From positions 19,694 through 83,693 of the forward strand of contig CAMOLA010000003.1 in assembly GCA_946618265.1 (NCBI GenBank): a DNA stretch of 64,000 nucleotides. The letters are read 5' to 3'. This document shows positions 25,710 through 33,172 of the stretch, one piece after another (position 1 is the stretch's first letter; every line of letters begins with the position of its first letter). A program made the position numbers and the translations under genes. The notes beneath the pieces are model-generated. The model was not told the origin of the DNA. It did no database searches and saw nothing but the letters and a program-made list of their open reading frames with translations. The stretch is from an uncultured Eggerthellaceae bacterium (GTDB lineage: Bacteria; Actinomycetota; Coriobacteriia; Coriobacteriales; Eggerthellaceae).

Positions 25710-26120
25710 TCACCCGAGCGCGATGTCGTGCCACGATTCCAGTTTAAGGCTGGGCACGCGCTGGAATTCTCCCAGGTTGTTGGTTACGAGCGTGGCGTCG
25801 TTGGCCAGTGCGCAGGAGGCTATCATGAGATCGCGATCGCCTATGAGCTTGCCTTGCGAGCCAAGCAATTGCCTGAGCCGGCCATATTCGCATGCTGCCG
25901 CTAGGTCGAATGGCGCGATGGCGAACGTTCCTACGAACTGCTCGACGATGCGTGTCTCTTTGCCGGGATTTCTACTGTGCTCAGCCCCGAAAAACAGTTC
26001 GGCGGCGACGATCGAGGGCAGCTGGTAGTCTTCGGGACGGCCTCGGCGCATCTCCTGATATCCAGCTTTCAGGCGCCCGCGCAAGAACTCGATGCAGATG
26101 CACGTATCCAGATAGTGCAT
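25710..26120 (-). CDS. vapC: VapC-family PIN-domain ribonuclease toxin
   Basis: This 136-aa PIN protein is the RNase toxin of a type II toxin-antitoxin system that cleaves RNA with Mg2+ when its antitoxin is lost. Metal-binding acidic residues are visible: Asp in MHYLDTCICIEFLRG (residue 5), Glu in SIVAAELFFGAE, Asp in GDRDLMIAS, and the later LVTNNLGEF. The start overlaps the usual antitoxin arrangement: the upstream gene ends 9 bases before it, and AAGGAG around that stop codon is the ribosome site. The length is normal for the family and all acidic positions are present, so it is probably functional. Confidence 0.93.
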   Translation of the reverse strand: MHYLDTCICIEFLRGRLKAGYQEMRRGRPEDYQLPSIVAAELFFGAEHSRNPGKETRIVEQFVGTFAIAPFDLAAACEYGRLRQLLGSQGKLIGDRDLMIASCALANDATLVTNNLGEFQRVPSLKLESWHDIALG

Positions 26121-26129
26121 GACAGCTCC

Positions 26130-26378
26130 TTAAGCGAGGGCCAAATCGAAAGCCTCGTCATCGCTCGGAGGCGGGTCGTCGGGTATTTCCAGATTCTCGT
26201 CGAGCGCGCCGTATAGGTCCCAAAAGCCCTCTGGCCAACCACCGTTTTGGACGTCTTGCTCGATAAGCCGGTTGGCGTATTTCGATAGGGATAGCCCCGA
26301 TGCCTTCGCTCGCGTGCGAAGCGCTTCGAGGTTGTCGTCGGTGATGTACAACGATAGCTGCGGCATGATGCTGTCCAT
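26130..26378 (-). CDS. vapB: Ribbon-helix-helix antitoxin of the vapBC pair
   Basis: This small protein of 82 aa (or 78 if started at the second Met, 26366) begins its fold with MPQLSLYITDDNLEALRTRA and continues SGLSLSKYANRLIEQD, a classic beta-strand then helix-turn-helix of the ribbon-helix-helix type. The C-terminal half is acidic and Trp-rich (GGWPEGFWDLYGALDENLEIPDD), as expected for the toxin-neutralising part. It is the first gene of the operon, followed after 9 bases by vapC. A perfect 26-bp palindrome 35 bp upstream is the likely operator for autoregulation. Confidence 0.88.
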   Translation of the reverse strand: MDSIMPQLSLYITDDNLEALRTRAKASGLSLSKYANRLIEQDVQNGGWPEGFWDLYGALDENLEIPDDPPPSDDEAFDLALA

Positions 26379-26412
26379 TTCGTCTTACGGCATGTTTGCA
26401 TGCTGACGGTAT

Positions 26413-26438
26413 TATAACATACTTGCAAGTATGTTATA
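26413..26438 (-). promoter_or_regulatory. 26-bp perfect palindrome, likely vapBC operator
   Basis: TATAACATACTTG is followed directly by its exact complement. On the minus strand the right part runs into TATAAT, so the dyad overlaps the probable -10 box of vapBC. Ribbon-helix-helix antitoxins usually repress their own operon through such a site. Repression here is inferred from position and symmetry. Confidence 0.75.
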
Positions 26439-26585
26439 GAAGAAGACTGGCTCTGATCAGTTTGCATAGATGCGGTTTTATGCCAAGTGTTGCGAATGCA
26501 GTGAATTGACGAGTTTCCAACTTCTGTCTTGGTCGCGCCGGGCCTGGCGTATCAGCTACTATCTAGTGCTATCGACTATGCTAAA

Positions 26586-26622
26586 AAGAAGGCCGGTCAG
26601 GTGATCTCTGACCGGCCTTCTT
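26586..26622 (-). terminator. Intrinsic terminator of the BioB-like gene
   Basis: A 15-bp perfect GC-rich stem (AAGAAGGCCGGTCAG) with a 7-base loop is followed on the minus strand by a run of T. It starts 19 bases after the stop of the radical SAM gene. Confidence 0.9.
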
Positions 26623-26640
26623 GCGTGTGGCGCTTGCGGC

Positions 26641-27690
26641 TTAGTGGATGTGCGCTTGGATGTAGTCCATGTTCAGGTCGATAAGCGTGCCGTCGCCCTT
26701 TGCCAGCTTGGTGAAACCGGCTTCGTAGAGCATCTGGCGGCAATCGGTCAAGTCCATGCCGCGGTTCGTGGAGGTGTCCTCGGCGGTGTCGCGCGGGTTG
26801 ACGCCCGTCTCGGCCGTGATCAGGTTGGTGCCGGAAACGTAGCATGCCTCGCACGGCTCGTGGTGGCCGATCCAGGGCAGCACGTCCATGTCGGCATGGG
26901 CCAGACATTGCACGGCGGCGATCTGCGACAGGCGGTAGTGGTTGATTTCGCCAGTGCCCTCGAACGGCGTGCCGGGGATGTTGATGCGCTTCATGACGCC
27001 GGTCTGGATGGGGTTCTGCGCCTTCATGATCATGATCTGCTCGGCCAGCTGTTCGGGCGTGTGCTCGGGGCCGATGGGTTCGACGGCGTTCAGCACGTCG
27101 AGGCCGGCGTCGATGGCGTTCTGGATGGTCTGCTTGCGCAGTTCGGGATCGAGGTTGGTGACCTCGCCCTCGCCAAGGCGGCAGATGTGGTACACGCCCG
27201 AGATGCCCGCTTCCTTCATCTTGCAGAAGTCCTCGTAGGAGCTGTCGCCCACGTTGGAGTAGATGTTGGTGCATGCCGGTGCCGTCTCGCGCACGAGGCG
27301 GATGATGCGACAGTACTCGTCAACGTCGTAGTCGGCCATCGACATGATCCACAGGCCGAACAGGTCGCCGTCTTGCGTGAAGCTCTTCACGGCTGCGACG
27401 ATGTCCTCGTCGGCCATCTTGAACGCCTCCATTTGCGTGTAGTCCTTCGCAAACGAGCAGAAGCTGCAGTTGGCGGGGCAGGGATGGCATGACACGCCGA
27501 TTTGCGCGAACAGCACGGCCGCGTTGCCCGTGCGCGACCGCATGAGCCCGTCGGCGGCGCCGCGCAGCGCGCATGCCTCGGGGGAGTGCGGCTCGAGCGA
27601 GAGCAGCTGCACGCACTCGTCCTGCGTGGCCGCTTTGCCCTCGAATGCTCGGTCGATGATCGCCTGGACTTCCGGGTTGATGCCTGTCAT
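26641..27690 (-). CDS. Radical SAM protein of the biotin synthase (BioB)-like group
   Basis: This 349-aa protein has the radical SAM CxxxCxxC cluster motif CPANCSFCSFA near residue 93, a GCSH-like Asp/Glu barrel pattern (NIYSNVGDSS, YHICRLGEGE) and the late IPGTPFEG and NLITAETGVNPRD blocks typical of the BioB/HydE/PylB branch. The enzyme would reductively cleave SAM to drive a radical reaction. The exact substrate cannot be read from sequence, and no other biotin genes are nearby, so true biotin synthase activity is uncertain. The ATG at 27690 has GAGAGG upstream. An upstream in-frame Met would add an unlikely 23 residues. It is transcribed alone and ended by the hairpin at 26586-26622. Confidence 0.85.
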   Translation of the reverse strand: MTGINPEVQAIIDRAFEGKAATQDECVQLLSLEPHSPEACALRGAADGLMRSRTGNAAVLFAQIGVSCHPCPANCSFCSFAKDYTQMEAFKMADEDIVAAVKSFTQDGDLFGLWIMSMADYDVDEYCRIIRLVRETAPACTNIYSNVGDSSYEDFCKMKEAGISGVYHICRLGEGEVTNLDPELRKQTIQNAIDAGLDVLNAVEPIGPEHTPEQLAEQIMIMKAQNPIQTGVMKRINIPGTPFEGTGEINHYRLSQIAAVQCLAHADMDVLPWIGHHEPCEACYVSGTNLITAETGVNPRDTAEDTSTNRGMDLTDCRQMLYEAGFTKLAKGDGTLIDLNMDYIQAHIH

Positions 27691-27904
27691 CGCGATTCCT
27701 CTCTCGATATGATGGGGTAAGTCTAATACAAGATTATGACATAATATGACGTAATCCAATAGATAAACGAGCGAGCATTGGGGAATGCTGGCAGTTACAT
27801 GCGGTGCGCCGTCCGTGATGAGCGTTGCCTTTCGCGGTAGCGCCGTTGCCAGTCGGTCCTCGAACCGCCAAAACGCCTGATATCTTGATTGCGTCTCGAA
27901 TCTG

Positions 27905-28175
27905 TTCGATTCTGCTGTTTAGAAAATGCAGAAATGTTTGAAACCGGTGTGTTGTCGCCTTCTGATGTTCAGAAATTGCAATTATGTTTGAAAATTTGAG
28001 GCCCTCCTGAGTAGCAGGATTTTGACGCAGCTCTGAACAGGGGTTTTAAATTGCAAAATCTATCCCTACTCGGGATTTGGAAGAATTTTCAAACATAACT
28101 GCAAATTTTGAACAATCAAACACTTGAAATACTGAAAATCAAACATAATCGCAAAAAAGTAACACTCATTATGAG
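27905..28175. repeat. ~270-bp foldback element with internal 50-bp phased repeats
   Basis: This AT-rich non-coding stretch is an imperfect inverted repeat centred on about 28040. Four copies of TGCAVWTATGTTTGAAA-like sequence lie at 27927, 27977 (both forward), 28090 and 28140 (both reverse). Forward and reverse pairs are each spaced exactly 50 bp. The arms also pair at GAGTAG near 28009 and CTACTC near 28067. It lies between two minus-strand genes, upstream of the radical SAM gene. It could be a MITE-like foldback, a structured RNA or a protein-binding array. Confidence 0.75.
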
Positions 28176-28223
28176 GGTCTTACGCAAATGCATCATAGGG
28201 CAGGCGAGCCATATCAAAAAAAC

Positions 28224-28244
28224 GGGGAGGCGGCATGCCTCCCC
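28224..28244 (-). terminator. Intrinsic terminator of the NSS transporter gene
   Basis: The 8-bp stem GGGGAGGC with a 5-base loop is followed on the minus strand by seven T. A second hairpin (28246-28280, arms AGGCGAAAC and GTTTCGCCT) sits between it and the stop codon. Confidence 0.85.
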
Positions 28245-28293
28245 AAGGCGAAACGCGTCTCCAGGGTAACTGTTTCGCCTGCCGGCCGTGCGA

Positions 28294-29700
28294 CTACCCG
28301 CCGATCCAGGTGGTGACGACGGGAATCCAGCCCATGATGAGCACGATGATGATCAGCACGGGAACGACGTACTTCATGTAAGCGCGCGTCCATTGCGGGA
28401 ACTTGGCGCCTACGCCCGAATCGGCCTCGGCGATGAAGTTATCCCAGCCCCATCCGCGCTTCGACGTGCAGAACATCAAGATGACGAGCGCGCCAATGGG
28501 TAGGATGTTGTTGGACAGGATGAAGTCCTCGATGCTCTGGATGTCGCCGATGCCCGGGATGGTGAATCCAGACCACACGTTGAACCCAAGGGCGCACGGC
28601 AGCGACAACACGATGAGCAGGATGCCGTTGATGGCAACGGACTTTCCGCGCGAGATCTCCCACTGGTCCATCGAGAACGCGATGAGGTTCTCGAACACCG
28701 CGATGATGGTGGAAAGCGCCGCGAAGCTCATGAACACGAAGAACAGCGAGCACCACAGCTGGCCGAGCGGCATTTGCTCGAACACGCTGGGCAGCGTGAC
28801 GAACACGAGCCCCGGGCCAGCACCCGGCTCGACCGCGAACGCCGAGCACGCGGGGAAGATGATGAGGCCCGACATGAACGCGACGAAGGTGTCGAGCGCG
28901 CCGACGCGCAGCGACTCGCCCATGAGCGAGCGGTCCTTGCCGATGTAGCTGCCGAAGATCATCATCGAGCCAACGCCGAGCGACATGGTGAAGAACGCCT
29001 GGCCCATGGCCGCATAGGCGGCCTGCCCGAAGTTGCCCACCTGCTGGCCGAGCGTGTCGCCCGCGAACAGCTTTCCGAAATCGGGAACGAGGTAGAACGC
29101 GAGGCCCTCGGCCGCGCCCTCGAGCGTGACGGAGCGGACGCACAGGATGGCGAGCACGGCGAGCAAGCATATCATCATGACCTTGGTCACGCGCTCGACG
29201 CCCTTCTGCACGCCAGCCGCGCAGCACGCCAGGCCAATGACGATGACGACCATCATCCAGAACAGGAGCTCGCCGGGATTGGCCAGCATGTTGCCGAACA
29301 CGGCGGCCACTCCTTCGGCATCCTGTCCGACGAACGCGCCGGTCGCGCTTTTGTAGACGTAAGCCAGCATCCAGCCGGCGACCACCGTATAGAACATCAT
29401 GAGCAGCATGCAGCCGCAGTAGCTGATCCATTTGGCGATATGCCATTTCGACCCAGCCGGTTCGAGCACGTCGTAGGCGCGTGCGGCCGATTTCTGGCTG
29501 CCGCGTCCGATGGCGAACTCCATGACCAGGATCGGCAAGCTGAACGCCACCAGGAACACGATGTACATGACGACGAACGCCGCGCCGCCGTATTCGCCCG
29601 TGATGTAGGGGAATCGCCATACGTTTCCAAGCCCGATCGCGCACCCTGCGCTGATGAGCAGGAACCCGAGGCGACTCGAGAACTTCTCCCTCTGCTCCAT
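28294..29700 (-). CDS. Neurotransmitter:sodium symporter (NSS) family transporter
   Basis: This 468-aa integral membrane protein has about 11-12 hydrophobic helices. The N-terminal signature LLISAGCAIGLGNVWRFPYI followed by TGEYGGAAFVV is diagnostic of the NSS (LeuT-like) family and holds the unwound helix 1 that binds Na+ and substrate. Bacterial members import amino acids with Na+. The exact amino acid is not predictable. The helix 6 region (ACSAFAVEPGAGPGLVFVTLP) and helix 8 (FVFMSFAALSTIIAVFEN) are present. The ATG at 29700 has AAGGG 8 bases upstream. A longer in-frame start is rejected because it lacks a site. NhaA elsewhere in the window could help maintain the Na+ gradient it uses. Confidence 0.95.
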   Translation of the reverse strand: MEQREKFSSRLGFLLISAGCAIGLGNVWRFPYITGEYGGAAFVVMYIVFLVAFSLPILVMEFAIGRGSQKSAARAYDVLEPAGSKWHIAKWISYCGCMLLMMFYTVVAGWMLAYVYKSATGAFVGQDAEGVAAVFGNMLANPGELLFWMMVVIVIGLACCAAGVQKGVERVTKVMMICLLAVLAILCVRSVTLEGAAEGLAFYLVPDFGKLFAGDTLGQQVGNFGQAAYAAMGQAFFTMSLGVGSMMIFGSYIGKDRSLMGESLRVGALDTFVAFMSGLIIFPACSAFAVEPGAGPGLVFVTLPSVFEQMPLGQLWCSLFFVFMSFAALSTIIAVFENLIAFSMDQWEISRGKSVAINGILLIVLSLPCALGFNVWSGFTIPGIGDIQSIEDFILSNNILPIGALVILMFCTSKRGWGWDNFIAEADSGVGAKFPQWTRAYMKYVVPVLIIIVLIMGWIPVVTTWIGG

Positions 29701-29807
29701 AAAACATCCCTTCCTCGATAATGCCTTGAAGCATTGTAACCGCTTTGGCCGAGATTTCGAAGCAGTTTGCATCGCGCCTGATGTTCGGTTGGAATTGACG
29801 GGTCTTT

Positions 29808-29836
29808 GTACATTTGGGGACAGTCCCCAAATGTAC
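29808..29836. repeat. Perfect 14-bp palindrome, GGGGACAGTCCCC core
   Basis: The arms GTACATTTGGGGAC and GTCCCCAAATGTAC are exact complements around one A. A longer relative with the same inner arm lies at 54907-54947. Confidence 0.85.
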
Positions 29837-29943
29837 GCTAGGAAGGGCGTCGGGTGTGCGTAGTTCTACGGCGCGCGTTCGGGCCTGCGCATGTGGGGGC
29901 GGCCCGGAATGCGCGCGATAGTGAGACAGGAGGAACCCCCGCT

Positions 29944-30005
29944 CGCTGACAGAAAGGGAGTCTCCCCAACGGTCACTGACCGAAAGGGAGTCTCCCTCGG
30001 TCAGT
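29944..30005. repeat. Double palindrome with GGGAGTCTCCC cores (copy downstream of the ARH gene)
   Basis: Two adjacent hairpins share the core AAAGGGAGTCTCCC. The first ends CCAACGGTC, and the second (29975-30005) has ACTGACCGA/TCGGTCAGT arms. The same two-hairpin order occurs at 31091-31150, so the pair brackets the ADP-ribosylglycohydrolase gene as direct repeats. No other gene lies between 29701 and 30033. Confidence 0.85.
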
Positions 30006-30033
30006 ATGCGAGGAAGAGACTCCCTTGCATGTG

Positions 30034-30861
30034 CTACTTGACGTCGAACTTTGCGCAGAACTCATCGAGCGTGTGGATGAGGCCCTTGGTCATGCTGCGC
30101 CGCGTGTTGGAGACGATGGAGCTCGGGATGCCCCAGCGGGCGTGCGCGATGGATCCCGCGATGGCGGCAGTCGTGTCGCAGTCGCCGCCGATCGAGACGC
30201 AGAGCCGCACGGTGCTCTCGAAGTCGGTGGCCTCGAGAAACGCCTCGATGGCCTGCGGCACGCTGCCCGGGCACGTCTCGTCGAACGAGTAGGTGGGCCG
30301 TATCTCGTCGATTGTGAAGCCCAGGTCGTATCCGAACCCCTCGACGTAGCGACGGATCTCGTCGTTGCCGGCTCCCAGGCGCGCCATGACGATGCATCCC
30401 GCCGTGACCTGCGCGCCCTTGATGCCCTCGGGATGGTTGTGCGTGACCTCGGCCGACAGCTTGGCAAGCTCCTCGGCATGCGCCACGTCGTCGGTCACCC
30501 ACGCGACGGGCGACACGCGCATGGCCGAGCCGTTGCCGTAGCTGTTGTAGGGTTCGGGCGCCTTGTCGTGCAGCCACTTGTAGAACATGCGGCCGTACCC
30601 TGCAAAGCGGTGGCGCTTGCCGAAATCCTGCATGGCATCGACGAGCTTCGCTTTGGAAAACGTGGCGCCGTCGTACGAATCGACGAGCGCCTTGGCCACT
30701 GCGAGCGTCATCACGCTGTCGTCGGTGAACTTCGATTTCCTGACGAACAGCGGGAAGTCCGTCGTCTTGATGTTGTCGAACTCGTACACGCTGCCGATGG
30801 TGTCGCCGGCGATTGCGCCGAGCATCGCCGGCGCGGTGTTCGTGTTGGCGATGGTTGTCAT
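30034..30861 (-). CDS. ADP-ribosylglycohydrolase family protein
   Basis: This 275-aa protein of the ARH/DraG fold removes ADP-ribose from modified proteins or hydrolyses related ADP-ribose conjugates using two Mg2+ ions. The metal-binding motifs are intact: GAIAGDTIGSVYE at the N-terminus, FTDDSVMTLAVA (residues ~44-55) and SIGGDCDTTAAIAGSIA near the C-terminus. The ATG at 30861 has AGGAGGAG upstream at good spacing. It is monocistronic on the minus strand and flanked on both sides by direct copies of a double palindrome. Whether it reverses modification by the putative DUF3990 transferase 4.5 kb away is speculation. Confidence 0.92.
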   Translation of the reverse strand: MTTIANTNTAPAMLGAIAGDTIGSVYEFDNIKTTDFPLFVRKSKFTDDSVMTLAVAKALVDSYDGATFSKAKLVDAMQDFGKRHRFAGYGRMFYKWLHDKAPEPYNSYGNGSAMRVSPVAWVTDDVAHAEELAKLSAEVTHNHPEGIKGAQVTAGCIVMARLGAGNDEIRRYVEGFGYDLGFTIDEIRPTYSFDETCPGSVPQAIEAFLEATDFESTVRLCVSIGGDCDTTAAIAGSIAHARWGIPSSIVSNTRRSMTKGLIHTLDEFCAKFDVK

Positions 30862-31090
30862 GATGGTCTCCTCCTGGTCCGCGTTTCGCGCCCGTTTGCC
30901 AAGCGCTGTACTCCATAGTAGCGAATCGGATTCAGCTTCGGTCAACCGCCGGTTGACATCGTCAGAAGCGGGGGCAACGGCGAATAGCCCGCGCTGGACG
31001 GGTTTGGGCAATCGTGGGCCTCCCGCCAACACATCGTGCGGTTTCGTGTTGCTCCCGTGCTGGCTTCTTGCCCCGACGCCGCTCGCCGCA

Positions 31091-31150
31091 CCGACCGAAA
31101 GGGAGTCTCCCCAACGGTCGGTGACCGAAAGGGAGTCTCCCTTTCGGTCA
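31091..31150. repeat. Double palindrome with GGGAGTCTCCC cores (copy upstream of the ARH gene)
   Basis: The first hairpin-like half (31091-31121) and a perfect 13-bp palindrome (31123-31149, GACCGAAAGGGAG and its complement around T) are in the same order and orientation as at 29944-30005. The rest of 30862-31371 shows no gene. A 9-bp inverted pair (GCGCCCCGC at ~31235, GCGGGGCGC at ~31312) may form a leader hairpin before the small exported peptide. Confidence 0.85.
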
Positions 31151-31371
31151 GTGATGTGCGCTGCATGCGTTTCACGCTTTGGTAACGGACGGGCGCGCGG
31201 CCCGACGTTTCGCGTGGTTCGATCGTGTTGGTTAGTAGAGGCGCCCCGCGAGGACTCGAAACGAACGCGATACGGACCACGGCGAGGCTGCTGCTTTCCC
31301 GAGTTGCAAGCGGGGCGCTTCGAAAGAACCGTTGGCGAAAGCCGCCCGGGGGCGGCGGAAAGGAGGATGCG

Positions 31372-31593
31372 ATGGAAAAGGCCCGTGGATTGCATCACGC
31401 AATCGTCTATTGCGTGATCGCGGCCGCGGCGGTATGCGCGGCGCTGGTCGGTTTCTCGGCGGATGAGGCATCGGCCGATCAGCTAGCGCCGGCTTCCACC
31501 TACGGAATCGAGGAAATCGACGGTTTGCCCGAAGGCCTCGAGACGGATGCGTGGCCGACTTCGCTCGAAGATTTCATCAAGGATTTCTCGTAG
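31372..31593 (+). CDS. Small exported protein, 73 aa
   Basis: The start is strong: AAGGAGG ends 5 bases before the ATG at 31372. The product has a charged N-terminus (MEKARGLHH), a hydrophobic core (AIVYCVIAAAAVCAALVGF) and a likely signal-peptidase site near ADEASADQ. This leaves a mature acidic peptide of ~40 residues ending SLEDFIKDFS. No family is recognised. The short secreted part, rich in Glu/Asp and aromatic residues, could be a small surface or signalling peptide or a precursor. It lies 178 bp before a lipoprotein gene on the same strand, so co-transcription is possible. Confidence 0.7.
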   Translation: MEKARGLHHAIVYCVIAAAAVCAALVGFSADEASADQLAPASTYGIEEIDGLPEGLETDAWPTSLEDFIKDFS

Positions 31594-31771
31594 CGGGCTG
31601 CTGGCGGATGCGCGCGCTGAACGGTGTAAGGCGTGCGCATCGGTCGGCGTTTTTTTGTTAAAGTGGACATGCAGCCAGACGCCGTGCCGGCCACGCTATT
31701 TGGTTGCGTGCGATCTGCCAGACGGCGCAGCTGGTGATGCGTTTGGGTTTGCGGAATATCGAGGAGGAACA

Positions 31772-32893
31772 ATGCGGGTTCTCAAGAAGGGTAAAGTGGC
31801 GGCCATCGCCGTTTCGGCGTTCGTTCTCGCGGTGGCTCTGACCGGTTGCGGTGCGGCGACGTCTGCCGCTCCGGCGGGCGGCGGCGCATCTTCCAGCGGT
31901 AGCACATCGGGGCAGGCGGTGCAAAGCGACTCGCCCGAAAGCGACACAGGGGGAACGGAAGCCGCAACCGCCGCGGACGACTCGAATGGCGAAGGCGATG
32001 CGAGCGTCGCGAGCGGCACGGGCGATGCGACGCGTGCGTTCTCGTCGAGCGATGCGACCAAGTCGTTCGACGCCAGCGTGAGCTCGCGCAGTGGCTACCG
32101 GGTGTTCCACGTGCGCACGGCCGATTTCCAGTTCGATCTGCCCGCTTACTGGCGCGGCAAGGTGGAATGGTTCGAAGAGCGGCTCCCCAATGGGCGCATC
32201 GAGGTTTCCATCTGCCCCATCGGCATGTCGGACCGCACGTCATCGGGTGATTACGAATACGCGCTCGTCACGGTGAACTCGACCGATGCGAATGTGCCTG
32301 CCGAGGGCGGCGACATCGGCGGCGGGCTGGTCGCGCATGCCGACGGGTCGGATAAGGACGTCGTCGCATACCAGAAGAACTGGATCTTCCTCGGCCGCGA
32401 GAAGGGCCCGGACGCGGGTGCGGGGTCGCGTACGTACACCAAGTCCGAGCTCGACAAGCTCATCGGCCTGGCGACGGGCGGAAAACTGGATTACGACGAC
32501 TGCAAGTACGAATCGAACAACATGGCATGCCTGGATTACAACACGTCCCAGTTCGACGGCAAGATCAAGGTCGGCAGTTTCAGCGTCCCCTCGACTCCTG
32601 CGAAGACCGCCAACGAATACGCCATGCCCGATACCGACCTCGTCACCTACAACGCGCGCATCTGGAACGGCATGGACAACCACGAGCTGTTCATCGTCCG
32701 CAACGAGATCTTCGCGCGCCACGGCTGCGGCTTCAAGTCCCAGGAGCTGCGTGATCACTTCGGCAAGCAGGCATGGTACAAGGAAACCATCGACGCCGGC
32801 ACGTACGACACGTCCATCTTGAGCAGCGTCGAAAAGGAAAACGCCAACGCCATCCTCGAAGTGGAAAAGCAGCGCAACTCCCCGTACGTCTAG
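31772..32893 (+). CDS. Lipoprotein with C-terminal YARHG domain
   Basis: This 373-aa protein has a lipobox ALTGC after the hydrophobic AAIAVSAFVLAV, so lipid anchoring at Cys ~26 is expected. A low-complexity Ser/Gly/Ala/Asp linker (~residues 27-100) separates it from a folded middle domain (YRVFHVRTADFQFDLPAYWR ...). The C-terminal ~80 residues contain NHELFIVRNEIFARHG, then FGKQAWYKE, the YARHG domain seen in exported proteins of Gram-positive bacteria and thought to act extracellularly. The ATG at 31772 has GAGGAGG 6 bases upstream. The function is unknown. Neighbouring exported genes on the same strand suggest a small envelope cluster. Confidence 0.88.
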   Translation: MRVLKKGKVAAIAVSAFVLAVALTGCGAATSAAPAGGGASSSGSTSGQAVQSDSPESDTGGTEAATAADDSNGEGDASVASGTGDATRAFSSSDATKSFDASVSSRSGYRVFHVRTADFQFDLPAYWRGKVEWFEERLPNGRIEVSICPIGMSDRTSSGDYEYALVTVNSTDANVPAEGGDIGGGLVAHADGSDKDVVAYQKNWIFLGREKGPDAGAGSRTYTKSELDKLIGLATGGKLDYDDCKYESNNMACLDYNTSQFDGKIKVGSFSVPSTPAKTANEYAMPDTDLVTYNARIWNGMDNHELFIVRNEIFARHGCGFKSQELRDHFGKQAWYKETIDAGTYDTSILSSVEKENANAILEVEKQRNSPYV

Positions 32894-32909
32894 CGCCTCA
32901 CGCTTGGCC

Positions 32910-32935
32910 ACCTGACACGGACACCGACGAGGTGT
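32910..32935. repeat. ACCTGACA...GACACCGACGA repeat (copy 1)
   Basis: ACCTGACACGGACACCGACG closely matches the complement of the palindrome at 52867-52897. A partial copy (GGACACCGTCACCTGACAGG) lies at about 33032-33051. The stretch 32894-33172 holds no gene apart from the leader of the next one. Confidence 0.5.
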
Positions 32936-33172
32936 AAGCCCGAAATCGCGAACGAGGGCCCTTTTGGCGCACAGCCGTCTGGGGGCAAATGCACCGGATC
33001 GGCCCTCGATCGCGGATTTCGGGTTGGCTGTGGACACCGTCACCTGACAGGGGCGCCGCCGAAGCGCCGGATGGCAAAACGTATGGCCGCGAGCATGCCG
33101 ATTCTGGTACCATTTGCGTCATGAAAAGCGCGGGCCGAGGGTTTGCGCGATGACGATTACGAGGAGGGTTCC

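Noticed and set aside
27905..28175. Two-repeat CRISPR or IS with a transposase
   Set aside because: Boxes are inverted about a centre, not all direct, and no frame in the region codes for a transposase.
31231..31330. tRNA-like segment with GGACTCGAA
   Set aside because: It resembles part of a T-arm on the minus strand, but no acceptor stem, anticodon arm or CCA can be fitted.
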